From Polaribacter sp. (GTDB taxonomy: Bacteria; Bacteroidota; Bacteroidia; Flavobacteriales; Flavobacteriaceae), in NCBI GenBank assembly GCA_020740485.1, contig DYMN01000023.1:1-39214 (forward strand): DNA of 39,214 bases. The letters run 5' to 3'. Shown here piece by piece: positions 24,905 through 33,633 of this stretch (positions are counted from its first letter, which is position 1; each line of letters starts with the position of its first letter). The notes under the pieces are model-generated. The model did not search any database and was not told the origin of the DNA. It saw nothing but the letters and a program-made list of their open reading frames with translations. Both the position numbers and the translations under genes were made by a program.

Positions 24905-25690
24905 ATGTCAACTTTACAAGCCATTATTTTAGCCATCATCGAGGGGATTACTGAATTTTTACCGGTTTCATCTACTGGTCATATGGTCTTGGCATCCTCT
25001 TTTATGGGCATAGCGCATGACGATTTTACCAAATTATTTACTATCGCTATCCAATTGGGGACTATTCTATCTGTAATCGTGCTGTATTTCAAAAGATTTT
25101 TTCAAACTTGGGATTTTTATTTCAAACTTTTTATCGCTTTTGTTCCGGCTGTGATTGTAGGACTTTTATTAGGGGATTTTATTGACAGTTTGTTAGAAAA
25201 CCCCATTTCAGTAGCTGTTTTTTTAGTGCTTGGAGGATTCATTTTATTAAAAGTAGACGATTGGTTTGGCAACCATCAACAAACCGAGATTTCCTATAAA
25301 CAAGCATTTAAAATAGGGATGTATCAAACGTTAGCCATACTTCCCGGCGTATCCAGAAGTGGTGCCAGTATTATAGGAGGAATGGCAGAAAAATTATCAC
25401 GAACTACTGCGGCAGAATTTTCTTTCTTTCTCGCTGTCCCTACCATTTTAGGGGCTACGGTGAAGAAAGCATACGATTATTATCAAGCGGGTTTTGTTTT
25501 GAATCATCAACAGACTAATTTACTCATTATTGGGAATGTCGTAGGATTTGTCGTTGCTATGATCGCTATTAAAACCTTCATCAGTTTTCTGAGCAAAAAC
25601 GGATTCAAACTATTCGGTTATTATAGAATTATCATTGGTTTAGTGATTTTGTTTGTTCATTTCTTTTTTCAAAAATTAACGGTGGTTTAG
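24905..25690 (+). CDS. uppP: Undecaprenyl-diphosphatase
   Basis: 261-aa inner-membrane BacA/UppP enzyme that dephosphorylates undecaprenyl diphosphate to recycle the lipid carrier for peptidoglycan. Both active-site motifs are intact: EGITEFLPVSSTGHM near the N-terminus and LPGVSRSGASI in the middle. Length normal. It is 57 bp after the DUF3098 gene and 89 bp before truB. Confidence 0.95.
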   Translation: MSTLQAIILAIIEGITEFLPVSSTGHMVLASSFMGIAHDDFTKLFTIAIQLGTILSVIVLYFKRFFQTWDFYFKLFIAFVPAVIVGLLLGDFIDSLLENPISVAVFLVLGGFILLKVDDWFGNHQQTEISYKQAFKIGMYQTLAILPGVSRSGASIIGGMAEKLSRTTAAEFSFFLAVPTILGATVKKAYDYYQAGFVLNHQQTNLLIIGNVVGFVVAMIAIKTFISFLSKNGFKLFGYYRIIIGLVILFVHFFFQKLTVV

Positions 25691-25779
25691 TTGTTGATTA
25701 TGGATAGTTGAGCATAAATGAAACGCAGGTTTTTTTGTCTATTTTTTAACTGAGATTGGTACTTTATATTTAACCCATT

Positions 25780-26490
25780 ATGATATTTACATCAGAAAAT
25801 TTATCAGAAGGTCAAATCATCGAATTAGATAAACCATTGGGTTGGACCTCATTCCAAGCAGTAAATAAGTTAAAATGGTTATTTAAAAAGAACTTTGATT
25901 TACCAAAAAAATTTAAAATAGGACATGCCGGAACTTTAGACCCATTAGCTACGGGACTTTTGTTAATTTGTACCGGTAAAATGACCAAGCAAATTAGCAC
26001 GCTTCAAGCGCAAGAAAAAGAATATACCGGAACTTTTACCATAGGGGCAACAACGCCTTCATTTGATTTGGAAACAGAAGTTAATCAAACTTTTGCAACA
26101 GAACACATTACAAACGATTTGATTCAAAATATAGTTCACCAATTTTTAGGTGAAATAATCCAAACGCCTCCCATTTATTCCGCCGTGAAAAAAGATGGAG
26201 AACGTTTGTACAACTTGGCAAGAAAAGGAGAAACTACCGAAATTCCCACAAGAAAAGTAATGATTTATGAATTTGATATAACTCGTGTTCAATTACCCGA
26301 AGTTGATTTCAGGGTGAAATGTAGCAAAGGGACTTACATTCGTTCGCTTGCAGATGATTTTGGTAAAGCACTTCAAAGTGGTGCTTATTTATCAGCATTA
26401 CGAAGAACGAAAATAGGAAAACACGAAGTGAATACTGCCTATAGCATTGTTGACCTCCAAAACGCTATTGAAAGTAGAAATGTTTTCTAA
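25780..26490 (+). CDS. truB: tRNA pseudouridine(55) synthase TruB
   Basis: 236 aa. The catalytic motif GHAGTLDPLATGLL contains the essential Asp. KPLGWTSF near the start and SAVKKDGERLYNLARKG are also typical. It modifies U55 in the T-loop of tRNAs. There is no C-terminal PUA domain, as in other short bacterial forms. An imperfect -7 box TATATTTA lies at 25765-25772. Follows uppP in the conserved order. Confidence 0.95.
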   Translation: MIFTSENLSEGQIIELDKPLGWTSFQAVNKLKWLFKKNFDLPKKFKIGHAGTLDPLATGLLLICTGKMTKQISTLQAQEKEYTGTFTIGATTPSFDLETEVNQTFATEHITNDLIQNIVHQFLGEIIQTPPIYSAVKKDGERLYNLARKGETTEIPTRKVMIYEFDITRVQLPEVDFRVKCSKGTYIRSLADDFGKALQSGAYLSALRRTKIGKHEVNTAYSIVDLQNAIESRNVF

Positions 26491-26731
26491 GGGAGTGCTA
26501 ATTCACTTTTTAATGATTTATTAATCTAAACAAGATAATGGTACGTGTTTTGTTTGTAAATTTGAAGTTTTTAAAAATTTGATTTTACTTTACACGAGAT
26601 AACAAGAGCTTTTAAAACTTAATTTCTAATTTTATTGGATAAATGAATACCAATTGAAAATTACGTTAAGTTCCAGGTTTTGTAAAAGTTAACTAAGAAA
26701 AATATATTAAATTGAATCAATACTAAATAAC

Positions 26732-27823
26732 ATGAATATTTTAAAGAAACTTTCACTTCTTACCGCCTTAATTGTTTTTGGAGTAACTATAATGAGTTAC
26801 ACCATCACTCCCCAAACCATTGAGGAAAAACCACTTGGAGAACAACAAGAATTTAGCATTAGAACCATTGCATTTTACAATTTAGAAAATCTTTATGACA
26901 CCATAAATGACACGACCATTAATGACGAAGCTAGTCCGATCATGGAGTTAAAAGCACACAAAACGGAAGCCTATTACAAAAAATTAAACAATATGGCAAA
27001 AGTGATTTCCGAATTGGGGTTTGATAAAGCTCAAACGGCTCCTACTATTTTAGGTGTTGCTGAAATAGAAAACCGCCAAGTGTTGGAAGATTTAATCAAT
27101 ACGGATTATTTAAAAAAATACGATTACGGCATTATCCAATACAATTCTGCCGATAAAAGAGGGATTGATGTGGCGTTACTTTATAGGAAACAATTCTTTA
27201 CCCCAACTATGCATAAATCTTATGATGTTAAGTTATACGATGCCGGCAATAGAGTGTATACGCGCGATGAATTATTAGTTTCGGGTTTGTTAGACGGAGA
27301 AATGATACATTTTATAGTCAATCACTGGCCCTCCAGACGCGGTGGCGAAGCTAAAAGTCGTCCGCTAAGAGAAGGTGCCGCAAAATATAATTTGCAAATG
27401 ATAGACTCCTTACAAAAAATGTATGATAATCCTAAAATCATAGGAATGGGTGATTTGAATGATGACCCTATTAACAGCAGTATGAAGAAAATATTAAAAG
27501 CAACCGGCGAAAAGAAAAAAGTAAAAGAAGGCGGTATTTATAATCCGATGGAGGATTTATTCCGAAGAGGGTTCAGTACTTTGGGTTATCGTGACAACAT
27601 CAATTTATTCGACCAAATCTATATGACCTCGCCATTATTAAGCAATGGAAAAAACTATGATTCTTGGAAATTTTTCCAAGCTAATATTTTTAATCCAAAT
27701 TACTTGACCCAAACAAGTGGTCAATATAAAGGTTATCCCTTCAGAAGCTGGGGAGATGCCGGTTTTACAGGTGGCTACAGTGATCATTATCCTGTATATG
27801 TTTATTTAATTAAAGATAGATAA
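26732..27823 (+). CDS. Secreted endonuclease/exonuclease/phosphatase family protein
   Basis: 363 aa. An N-terminal hydrophobic segment (about 5-24) makes it exported. The fold of DNase I is shown by the metal Glu in LGVAEIENR, KRGIDVALLYR, the catalytic His region in VNHWPSRRGG, GMGDLNDDP with two acidic residues, and the terminal GYSDHYPV His. It should be an extracellular or periplasmic nuclease or phosphoesterase; exact substrate unknown. Upstream gap of 241 bp has a TAAATTTG at 26557-26564, too far away to be sure of as promoter. Confidence 0.88.
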   Translation: MNILKKLSLLTALIVFGVTIMSYTITPQTIEEKPLGEQQEFSIRTIAFYNLENLYDTINDTTINDEASPIMELKAHKTEAYYKKLNNMAKVISELGFDKAQTAPTILGVAEIENRQVLEDLINTDYLKKYDYGIIQYNSADKRGIDVALLYRKQFFTPTMHKSYDVKLYDAGNRVYTRDELLVSGLLDGEMIHFIVNHWPSRRGGEAKSRPLREGAAKYNLQMIDSLQKMYDNPKIIGMGDLNDDPINSSMKKILKATGEKKKVKEGGIYNPMEDLFRRGFSTLGYRDNINLFDQIYMTSPLLSNGKNYDSWKFFQANIFNPNYLTQTSGQYKGYPFRSWGDAGFTGGYSDHYPVYVYLIKDR

Positions 27824-27842
27824 GTTATTAAGAAAATTATAT

Positions 27843-27850
27843 TAACTTTG
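27843..27850 (+). promoter_or_regulatory. -7 element of the barrel protein gene at 27879
   Basis: TAACTTTG matches TAnnTTTG, 28 bases before the ATG. It separates this gene from the nuclease gene upstream. Confidence 0.5.
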
Positions 27851-27878
27851 TACATTAAAATAATTAAACCTAATTACA

Positions 27879-28409
27879 ATGAAAAAATTATTTGCTGTTT
27901 TGTTAATTTTTACTTCCTTTTTATCCTATTCTCAAGATATGAAAAATGAAGTTAAAATAAATTTATTAAGTGTAATAGCTTTCAAATGGTTAGATGTATC
28001 TTATCAAATGAATCTCAACGAGGAGTCTTCTGTGGGGATTTCTTTTCTAACCCGTTTGACTGACAAAAACACACTTGAGTATAATAGAGCTTACTCTATT
28101 ACTCCTTATTACAGATATTATCTTCCTAGCGATGATGTTTCTTTTTTTGGTGAAGTTTTTACTAAAATTAATGGTGGAGATAAAGAAATCAGTAAAGCCA
28201 TTGCCGCTACGGAAACTACTCCTGCGATAGATGCTAAATACGAAAAATACAATGATTTAGCCATCGGATTGGGTGGAGGATTGAGGTATGTTTCTTCTAA
28301 AGGTTTTACCGGTGAAATTTATGCAGGAGGCGGTAGAAATATGTTTACTGAAAATGCCCCAAAATTTGTTCCTAGATTAGGAGTGGCAATTGGATATAGT
28401 TTCAATTAG
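27879..28409 (+). CDS. Small outer-membrane beta-barrel protein
   Basis: 176 aa with a signal peptide ending in SYSQ (residue 19). The mature part alternates hydrophobic and polar residues in strands with aromatic ends (ITPYYRYYLP, LGGGLRYVSS, GEIYAGGGRN) and ends in GVAIGYSFN, a typical barrel C-terminus. Likely an 8-stranded porin-like or structural OMP. No specific family function recognised. It is closed by a terminator. Confidence 0.85.
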   Translation: MKKLFAVLLIFTSFLSYSQDMKNEVKINLLSVIAFKWLDVSYQMNLNEESSVGISFLTRLTDKNTLEYNRAYSITPYYRYYLPSDDVSFFGEVFTKINGGDKEISKAIAATETTPAIDAKYEKYNDLAIGLGGGLRYVSSKGFTGEIYAGGGRNMFTENAPKFVPRLGVAIGYSFN

Positions 28410-28423
28410 TCCATAATAAACAT

Positions 28424-28459
28424 AAAAAAAACCGTAGCATTTTTGTTACGGTTTTTTTT
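28424..28459. terminator. Bidirectional rho-independent terminator
   Basis: A-run plus ACCGTA pairs with TACGGT plus T-run (arms about 28424-28436 and 28447-28458). With T-runs on both strands it can end the barrel gene from the left and the AraC gene, which stops at 28495, from the right. Confidence 0.85.
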
Positions 28460-28494
28460 ATTTCCATTGATTAACAAATAAAGAGTAGAAGAAT

Positions 28495-29361
28495 TTATGA
28501 TGTGAAATTACTAGCGTATTTTTTCGGGGTTACTCCAAATTTTTTCTTAAATGCTGCTATAAAATGACTTGGCGTACTGTACCCCACTTCATAAGCTACT
28601 TCGGATACATTATATTTTTTAGTGTCCAACTTTTTTCGAGCGTATTCCATTTTGTATTCCCATAGGAAATTAAAAACAGTGTCACCGTATATTTGTTTGA
28701 ATCCGTCTTTGAGGTAGTGAACCGGTAGCTCTATTTCTGATGCTAATTCACTCAATGTAGGTGGTTCGGACATCCTTTCGATAATGATGCTTTTTGCTTT
28801 ACGTATTTTTTCCACATTTTCTTCATGTTCCAAAAAAGGACAATTTGAAGTATTGTTTTGGGGTTGAAAATAGATGCTCAACAATTCATAGATTTTGGCT
28901 TTCAGATAGAGTTTTTCCATAGCGGGTTGCACATGGTGCGAAACAATTTGACTCAATACAATACTCTCACCGGTAGAAATGGCTTTGTCTGCATAGTACT
29001 TTTTATTTCTATTTTCTTCGTTTAGAAAGTGGATAATTCCGGCTTCCCGTGTAAAAAAAGTATGAAGTTTTTCTATGGAAATTAATAAACTAGTCAATTT
29101 TGACCGTTGACCAAGCTCTATATCCATCGGTAAATCCTGATTAGGATTGTAGAGCAACAAGGATTTGGAATCTTCAATGGGCACATTGTATTTTCCTTCA
29201 TTAAAAAACAGTTTAGCATCTCCTTGTACACAAAAATGGATTTGAATATAAGAACTGTCGATTTCTTTTTTGATTCTGATGCTTTTATCTAGTTTGTTTT
29301 CGTTCATTAACAAAAAGAAACCTTGTTCCAATTCAGTTTCATCAGCGTTATTTATATCCAT
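28495..29361 (-). CDS. AraC-family transcriptional regulator
   Basis: 288 aa. The C-terminal 100 residues hold the two helix-turn-helix motifs: LSELASEIELPVHYLKDGF and VSEVAYEVGYSTPSHFIAAF, followed by KKFGVTPKKY. The N-terminal domain (about 1-170) is a ligand-sensing cupin-like region of unknown specificity. It is transcribed away from the Kazal-serpin genes across a 249-bp shared region with direct repeats, so it is the likely regulator of those genes, itself, or both. Confidence 0.92.
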   Translation of the reverse strand: MDINNADETELEQGFFLLMNENKLDKSIRIKKEIDSSYIQIHFCVQGDAKLFFNEGKYNVPIEDSKSLLLYNPNQDLPMDIELGQRSKLTSLLISIEKLHTFFTREAGIIHFLNEENRNKKYYADKAISTGESIVLSQIVSHHVQPAMEKLYLKAKIYELLSIYFQPQNNTSNCPFLEHEENVEKIRKAKSIIIERMSEPPTLSELASEIELPVHYLKDGFKQIYGDTVFNFLWEYKMEYARKKLDTKKYNVSEVAYEVGYSTPSHFIAAFKKKFGVTPKKYASNFTS

Positions 29362-29467
29362 AATTATTGTTTTTTTAAAGTTATTTTTTCAATGCGCTTA
29401 GGGTTTTAATTTAAAAAAAATCTCTAAAAATATTGCAAATATAAAAATAATTCCTGTAGATATTCAC

Positions 29468-29505
29468 AATTCTTTTAGCGTTCTATATATAATTCTTTTA
29501 GCGTT
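29468..29505. promoter_or_regulatory. Direct repeats of 15 bp, period 23: candidate AraC operator
   Basis: AATTCTTTTAGCGTT occurs exactly at 29468-29482 and again at 29491-29505. AraC proteins have two HTH units and bind direct half-sites about two helical turns apart. A weaker relative (CTTAGGGTT) lies at about 29397-29405. The repeats lie 76-143 bp upstream of the Kazal gene start. Confidence 0.55.
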
Positions 29506-29580
29506 ATTTTTACATCGTTATTAAAAATGTCATTTAAAAATATTCTAACTCAAGTAGGGTAATTTGAGTTTAAATTGTTA

Positions 29581-29588
29581 TACTTTTG
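29581..29588 (+). promoter_or_regulatory. -7 element of the Kazal lipoprotein gene
   Basis: TACTTTTG matches TAnnTTTG, 22 bases before the ATG at 29611. A TTTG at 29563-29566 is 14 bases upstream, closer than the usual spacing, consistent with a promoter that needs an activator. Confidence 0.5.
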
Positions 29589-29610
29589 AATTAATTTAAA
29601 TTTTTAGAAT

Positions 29611-31104
29611 ATGCGTTACTTTAAACAACTACTTGTGGCGTTATTTTTTGCAATGGTTCTTGTAAACTCTTGCCAAGCAGATCAAGACGGTAGCTTACTC
29701 AATGAGAACCCTAACAATCAAGAGCGAATCGCTTTGCAATCCCTTTTTAATGGAATGACCGATGAAACTTATAATGCTGTTTCAAGTAATTACACAGCCG
29801 ATAGTTTATGTTTTCATTTTGTGTATCCCATTCAGTTGACCTACAACACGCAGAATACCATTACGATCAATAATTTCAATGGCTTGATAGAAGTGATTAA
29901 CAATCAAAGTGCTCAACTCTATATTACCGGAATCGTAACTCCGTTTCAAATCACCATGAATGGGCAAACCCAAACCATCAACACCGAAGTTGAAATGGTT
30001 GCTTTACTAGAAAGTTGTGATTATTTTTCTATAAACGACGCCATTGAAAACAGTTTTTGTTTTGATATTGTCTTCCCCATTTATATCACTTCGGAAACGG
30101 GTCAAAATGTAGCCATTAACAATATCCAAGATTTTTTAACTTTTCTCGATACCCAAACCAATGTTTATCAAGCAGATATTGTATTTCCGATCACGGTAAT
30201 CTTTGAAGGACAATCGATAACTATTGCCAATTTATTTGCATTTAACGAATTGATTAACTCCTGTTTTGATAATGAGTGTGTGTGTGCGGAATATTACAGT
30301 CCGGTATGCATACAAACGCCCAATGGCGTGGTGGAATACGGCAATATGTGTTATGCTGAATGTGCCGGTTATTCGCAAAACGACGTTGTTCCTTGCGACA
30401 ACGGCGGAGATTGCAGTATTTTTAACCTTACTTTTACTGTAGGTGATTGTGGTGCAAATGATACTTTTAGTTTAACGTTAGATTTTGATTACAATAACCC
30501 TGATGAAGATGAATTTGAAGTTTATGCACGCGATAGTGTTGCGGGTTCTCCTGCTTTTTGGGATTTAAAAGGAACGTATCCATTGTCCCAAATGCCTATC
30601 ACCATTCAAAACGTTCCCGATGCCGAGACCACCTATCAATCTATCAAAGTGCAAATCAAAGACCACCCCGATTGTTATTTGATAGATGGATTTGAAAGCC
30701 CCAATTGTGGTGGCAATGACGGATGTGTTTGTCCTGCAATTTACGCTCCTGTTTGTGTACAAGGTCCCAATGGGATCATCACCTTTGACAATGCCTGTTT
30801 TGCTGAATGTGCAGGCTATACTCAAAATGATTTTGTAGCTTGCGAGAGTTCAACATTCAATTTTGGTCAATTGCTCGGCACGTGTTTTACCATTCAATAT
30901 CCGGTACAAATTGAACACAACGGACAAACTATAACCGCAAATTCTAATGGAGATGTGTTACAATATTACCATCCGGATGAAGCTCCAATTCCTGCATTGG
31001 TTTATCCTATTAGCGTTACTTTTATCAATCCAAACGGAAATACTACTGTAACGGTTAACAGTCAAGCAGCATTTGTTGAATTGATTGGAACGCATTGTGA
31101 TTGA
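29611..31104 (+). CDS. Lipoprotein with two Kazal-type protease-inhibitor domains
   Basis: 497 aa. Lipobox LVNSC puts the lipidated cysteine at 21. Three copies of a beta module of about 70 residues bounded by cysteines (C67-C136, C150-C218, C425-C496) share a YPI/FPI-strand pattern. Two Kazal-like domains, C223-C262 and C372-C411, have identical cysteine spacing CxC-x7-C-x13-C-x3-C-x10-C and the PVC hallmark. A beta-rich linker (about 268-366) separates them. Kazal domains inhibit serine proteases; by analogy with classical Kazals the P1 residues would be E227 and A376. First gene of a run leading into the serpin 33 bp downstream. Domain call is strong; inhibitory activity is inferred. Confidence 0.85.
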   Translation: MRYFKQLLVALFFAMVLVNSCQADQDGSLLNENPNNQERIALQSLFNGMTDETYNAVSSNYTADSLCFHFVYPIQLTYNTQNTITINNFNGLIEVINNQSAQLYITGIVTPFQITMNGQTQTINTEVEMVALLESCDYFSINDAIENSFCFDIVFPIYITSETGQNVAINNIQDFLTFLDTQTNVYQADIVFPITVIFEGQSITIANLFAFNELINSCFDNECVCAEYYSPVCIQTPNGVVEYGNMCYAECAGYSQNDVVPCDNGGDCSIFNLTFTVGDCGANDTFSLTLDFDYNNPDEDEFEVYARDSVAGSPAFWDLKGTYPLSQMPITIQNVPDAETTYQSIKVQIKDHPDCYLIDGFESPNCGGNDGCVCPAIYAPVCVQGPNGIITFDNACFAECAGYTQNDFVACESSTFNFGQLLGTCFTIQYPVQIEHNGQTITANSNGDVLQYYHPDEAPIPALVYPISVTFINPNGNTTVTVNSQAAFVELIGTHCD

Positions 31105-31137
31105 AGTATTTAAATTTAAACCATAAATCTCAAAAAG

Positions 31138-32355
31138 ATGAAAACTCTATTTTACCTATTAATTTCATTGTTGTTTTTTTCTTGCACCAAAACAGGAACT
31201 GAAGAAGAACAACCGCTGAAATTAGAACTTTCGCAAAGCAATCGTCAAGTGGTCGCTGCCAATAACGATTTTGCATTCGAGTTTTTTTCTAATGTTTGCG
31301 AAAATGAAAATACAGAAATTAATTATATGGTTTCGCCGTTGAGTCTTTCATTAGCACTCGGAATGGCTTATAACGGTAGTGCAACTACAACCGCTGATGC
31401 ATTTAAAAACGCAATGCATTTTGAAGGCTTATCAAGTGGGGAAATCAATGAATTTTATCAACATTTGATTGAATATCTGGCAAGTAATTCTAACGGCTCT
31501 GTGATGGAAATAGCCAATTCCATTTGGGTGGAAAAGACTTTTCCGGTGAAACAAACTTTTCTAAATGTAAACCAAACTTATTTTGATGCCGAAGTGCAAA
31601 GTTTAGATTTTTCCAATATGGCGTCGGTAGATGTTATCAATAATTGGGTTTCGGGAAAAACACATCAAAAAATTCCCACTATTATCAGCAGTATCAGCCC
31701 TGAAGAGAGATTATTTCTCATCAATGCTTTGTATTTCAATGCTAAATGGAAATATGAATTTAAACCGGAAGATACTTCGTCACAACCTTTTTATACCTCT
31801 ACAAATGAATTTGCAAGTGCCCCAATGATGCAGCAAACTGCCAAAGTGAATTACCTACAAAATACTATTTTTTCTGCTGTTGAACTACCTTATGTCAATG
31901 ACAAGTTTAGTATGGTAGTGCTATTACCCAATACGGGATTTGACCTTGCCAATATAATGTCACAACTGAATAGTACGAATTGGAATCAATGGCTTTCCCA
32001 ATTTCAAACGCAAGATGTAATCATTCAATTGCCTAAATTCAAATACCCTTATGAAAAATTACTCAACGAAGATTTAATGGATTTAGGTTTAGAAATTGCC
32101 TTTACCGATGAAGCCGATTTTAGTGGGATCAGCGATATTGCTTTGCAAATATCACGAGTGCTACAAAAAACGTATATTGATGTAAATGAAGAAGGTACAG
32201 AAGCGGCAGCGGTTACTCTTATTGGATTTGAAACTACGTCTGGTCCAATGCTACCTCAATTTATAGCCAACAAACCTTTTCTTTACGTCATCAAAGAAAA
32301 CACTTCGGGAGCTATTTGTTTTATAGGAAAAGTGGGATTGCCCAAATATGAATAA
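31138..32355 (+). CDS. Serpin lipoprotein (serine protease inhibitor)
   Basis: 405 aa. Lipobox FFSC with Cys16, then an acidic stretch (TEEEQ) as in surface-exported lipoproteins. The serpin fold is complete: NDFAFEFF, MVSPLSLSLALGMAYNGS, FLINALYFNAKWKYEF, and the C-terminal NKPFLYVI. The hinge EEGTEAAAVT (351-360) has the small residues an inhibitory serpin needs to insert its loop. Counting from the hinge as in alpha-1-antitrypsin puts P1-P1' at Thr367-Ser368; the loop is two residues longer, so this may shift. It lies between the Kazal gene (33 bp) and the ECF sigma gene (6 bp). Confidence 0.95.
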   Translation: MKTLFYLLISLLFFSCTKTGTEEEQPLKLELSQSNRQVVAANNDFAFEFFSNVCENENTEINYMVSPLSLSLALGMAYNGSATTTADAFKNAMHFEGLSSGEINEFYQHLIEYLASNSNGSVMEIANSIWVEKTFPVKQTFLNVNQTYFDAEVQSLDFSNMASVDVINNWVSGKTHQKIPTIISSISPEERLFLINALYFNAKWKYEFKPEDTSSQPFYTSTNEFASAPMMQQTAKVNYLQNTIFSAVELPYVNDKFSMVVLLPNTGFDLANIMSQLNSTNWNQWLSQFQTQDVIIQLPKFKYPYEKLLNEDLMDLGLEIAFTDEADFSGISDIALQISRVLQKTYIDVNEEGTEAAAVTLIGFETTSGPMLPQFIANKPFLYVIKENTSGAICFIGKVGLPKYE

Positions 32356-32361
32356 TACATT

Positions 32362-32883
32362 TTGAGCATCATTCAAGAAATCCAAGATATTTGCAAAGAA
32401 CAGGTTTTTAAATCTGTGTTTGATGCGTATTTCAAAATGTTGCGCAACTATTTGATATTCAAGTTTGGGAGTGTCGAAAAGGCAGAGGATATGGCACAAA
32501 ACGCTTTTGTGGTGTTATGGGAACATTGCAAAAAAGTGAGTCCCGACAAAGCGAAGAGTTTTTTGTTTACCACTGCCATTAGATTGTCTATCAATAATTT
32601 AAAAAGAGAAAACTTGGCTATCAATTTTCAAAACAATTCAAAACAAAATCCTATCAACAATGAATCACCGGAATTTTTGATGGTTGAAGCCGAATTTGAA
32701 ACCCGTTTAGAACAAACTCTCAACCTGCTTCCGGAAAAACAAAGAACTGTTTTTTTGCTCAATAGATTAGAAAATTTATCTTACAAAGAAATTGCTGAAT
32801 TGGAACAAGTAAGCGTAAAAGCCATAGAAAAAAGGATGCAGCAAGCTTTGCAAATCATTAGAAAAGAAATAGGGAATATTTAA
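32362..32883 (+). CDS. ECF RNA polymerase sigma factor
   Basis: 173 aa. Region 2 (about 18-85) contains GSVEKAEDMAQNAFVVLWEH and AKSFLFTTAIRLSINNLKRE. Region 4 (about 115-168) has LPEKQRTVFLLNRLENLSYKEIAEL, split here as LPEKQ ... YKEIAELEQVSVKAIEKRM. The start is a TTG 6 bp after the serpin stop; no ATG precedes region 2. This fits low-level translation coupled to the serpin. The likely anti-sigma partner is the FecR three genes downstream. Confidence 0.9.
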   Translation: MSIIQEIQDICKEQVFKSVFDAYFKMLRNYLIFKFGSVEKAEDMAQNAFVVLWEHCKKVSPDKAKSFLFTTAIRLSINNLKRENLAINFQNNSKQNPINNESPEFLMVEAEFETRLEQTLNLLPEKQRTVFLLNRLENLSYKEIAELEQVSVKAIEKRMQQALQIIRKEIGNI

Positions 32884-33030
32884 ACAAATTAATACAATGA
32901 AATAAGCATGAGCGCAAAATGGCACACCAACCGAAGATGAATATTCAATATCTTGCAGTCTTATGTCTTGAAGTCTTGAAGTCGTTTTTTTAAAACACAA
33001 AATATCAACTATATACAAAATTATATACAG

Positions 33031-33612
33031 ATGAAACAACTATTTACATTCATTTCATTATTTTTTTTGACAGCAACTTATGCTGTTGAAAGAGACACAA
33101 TTAAAAAGACTGTTTTTGACAACAAGACAGAAATACGTATTGATGTAACAAAGTTGATTGCCGAAAGTCGTATGGGTCTATCCTACGAGCGATTTATCAG
33201 CCAACATCTTTCCACAGGGCTCAATGTAGTATTGCTCAAAAGCCGACATATTGCCCAAGATGATTACTATTGGAATGCGTATCAATACCAAAACACTTAT
33301 CAAATCAACCCTTATGCACGATTTTTTTTCCACCAAAGAAAGAAAAAAGTCTTTTTTGCTGAGACCTTCCTAACCTATCACGCAGGCACCACAATAGATG
33401 TAGAACGTTTGAACGATGGTCAATATGCTTATTATGCCTATCAAGAAAATCCTATTTCAGGATGGGGTGGTGGCGTAGCTTTAGGTGGGAAATATTACAT
33501 CAAAGACAAAATTGTCATCGAACTATTATTGGGTGTGGGTTCTTCCCGTTTGGAGAATGACAATACCATTGCTATAAATAGGTCTGGAATCCATGTGGGT
33601 TACCGTTTTTAA
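33031..33612 (+). CDS. Outer-membrane beta-barrel protein of the FecR operon
   Basis: 193 aa with a signal peptide (MKQLFTFISLFFLTATYA). The mature part has amphipathic strands with aromatic belts and ends in SGIHVGYRF, a barrel terminus. Similar in size and plan to the barrel protein at 27879 but not closely alike in sequence. It lies between the sigma factor (147 bp upstream) and a lipoprotein (21 bp downstream). It may be an outer-membrane partner or target of this sensory system; no family function known. Confidence 0.82.
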   Translation: MKQLFTFISLFFLTATYAVERDTIKKTVFDNKTEIRIDVTKLIAESRMGLSYERFISQHLSTGLNVVLLKSRHIAQDDYYWNAYQYQNTYQINPYARFFFHQRKKKVFFAETFLTYHAGTTIDVERLNDGQYAYYAYQENPISGWGGGVALGGKYYIKDKIVIELLLGVGSSRLENDNTIAINRSGIHVGYRF

Positions 33613-33633
33613 AATGTAAAATACTTTTTTAAA

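Noticed and set aside
32940-32990. Short tandem TCTTGAAG units before the barrel gene
   Set aside because: Only two exact units; too short to call a repeat array.
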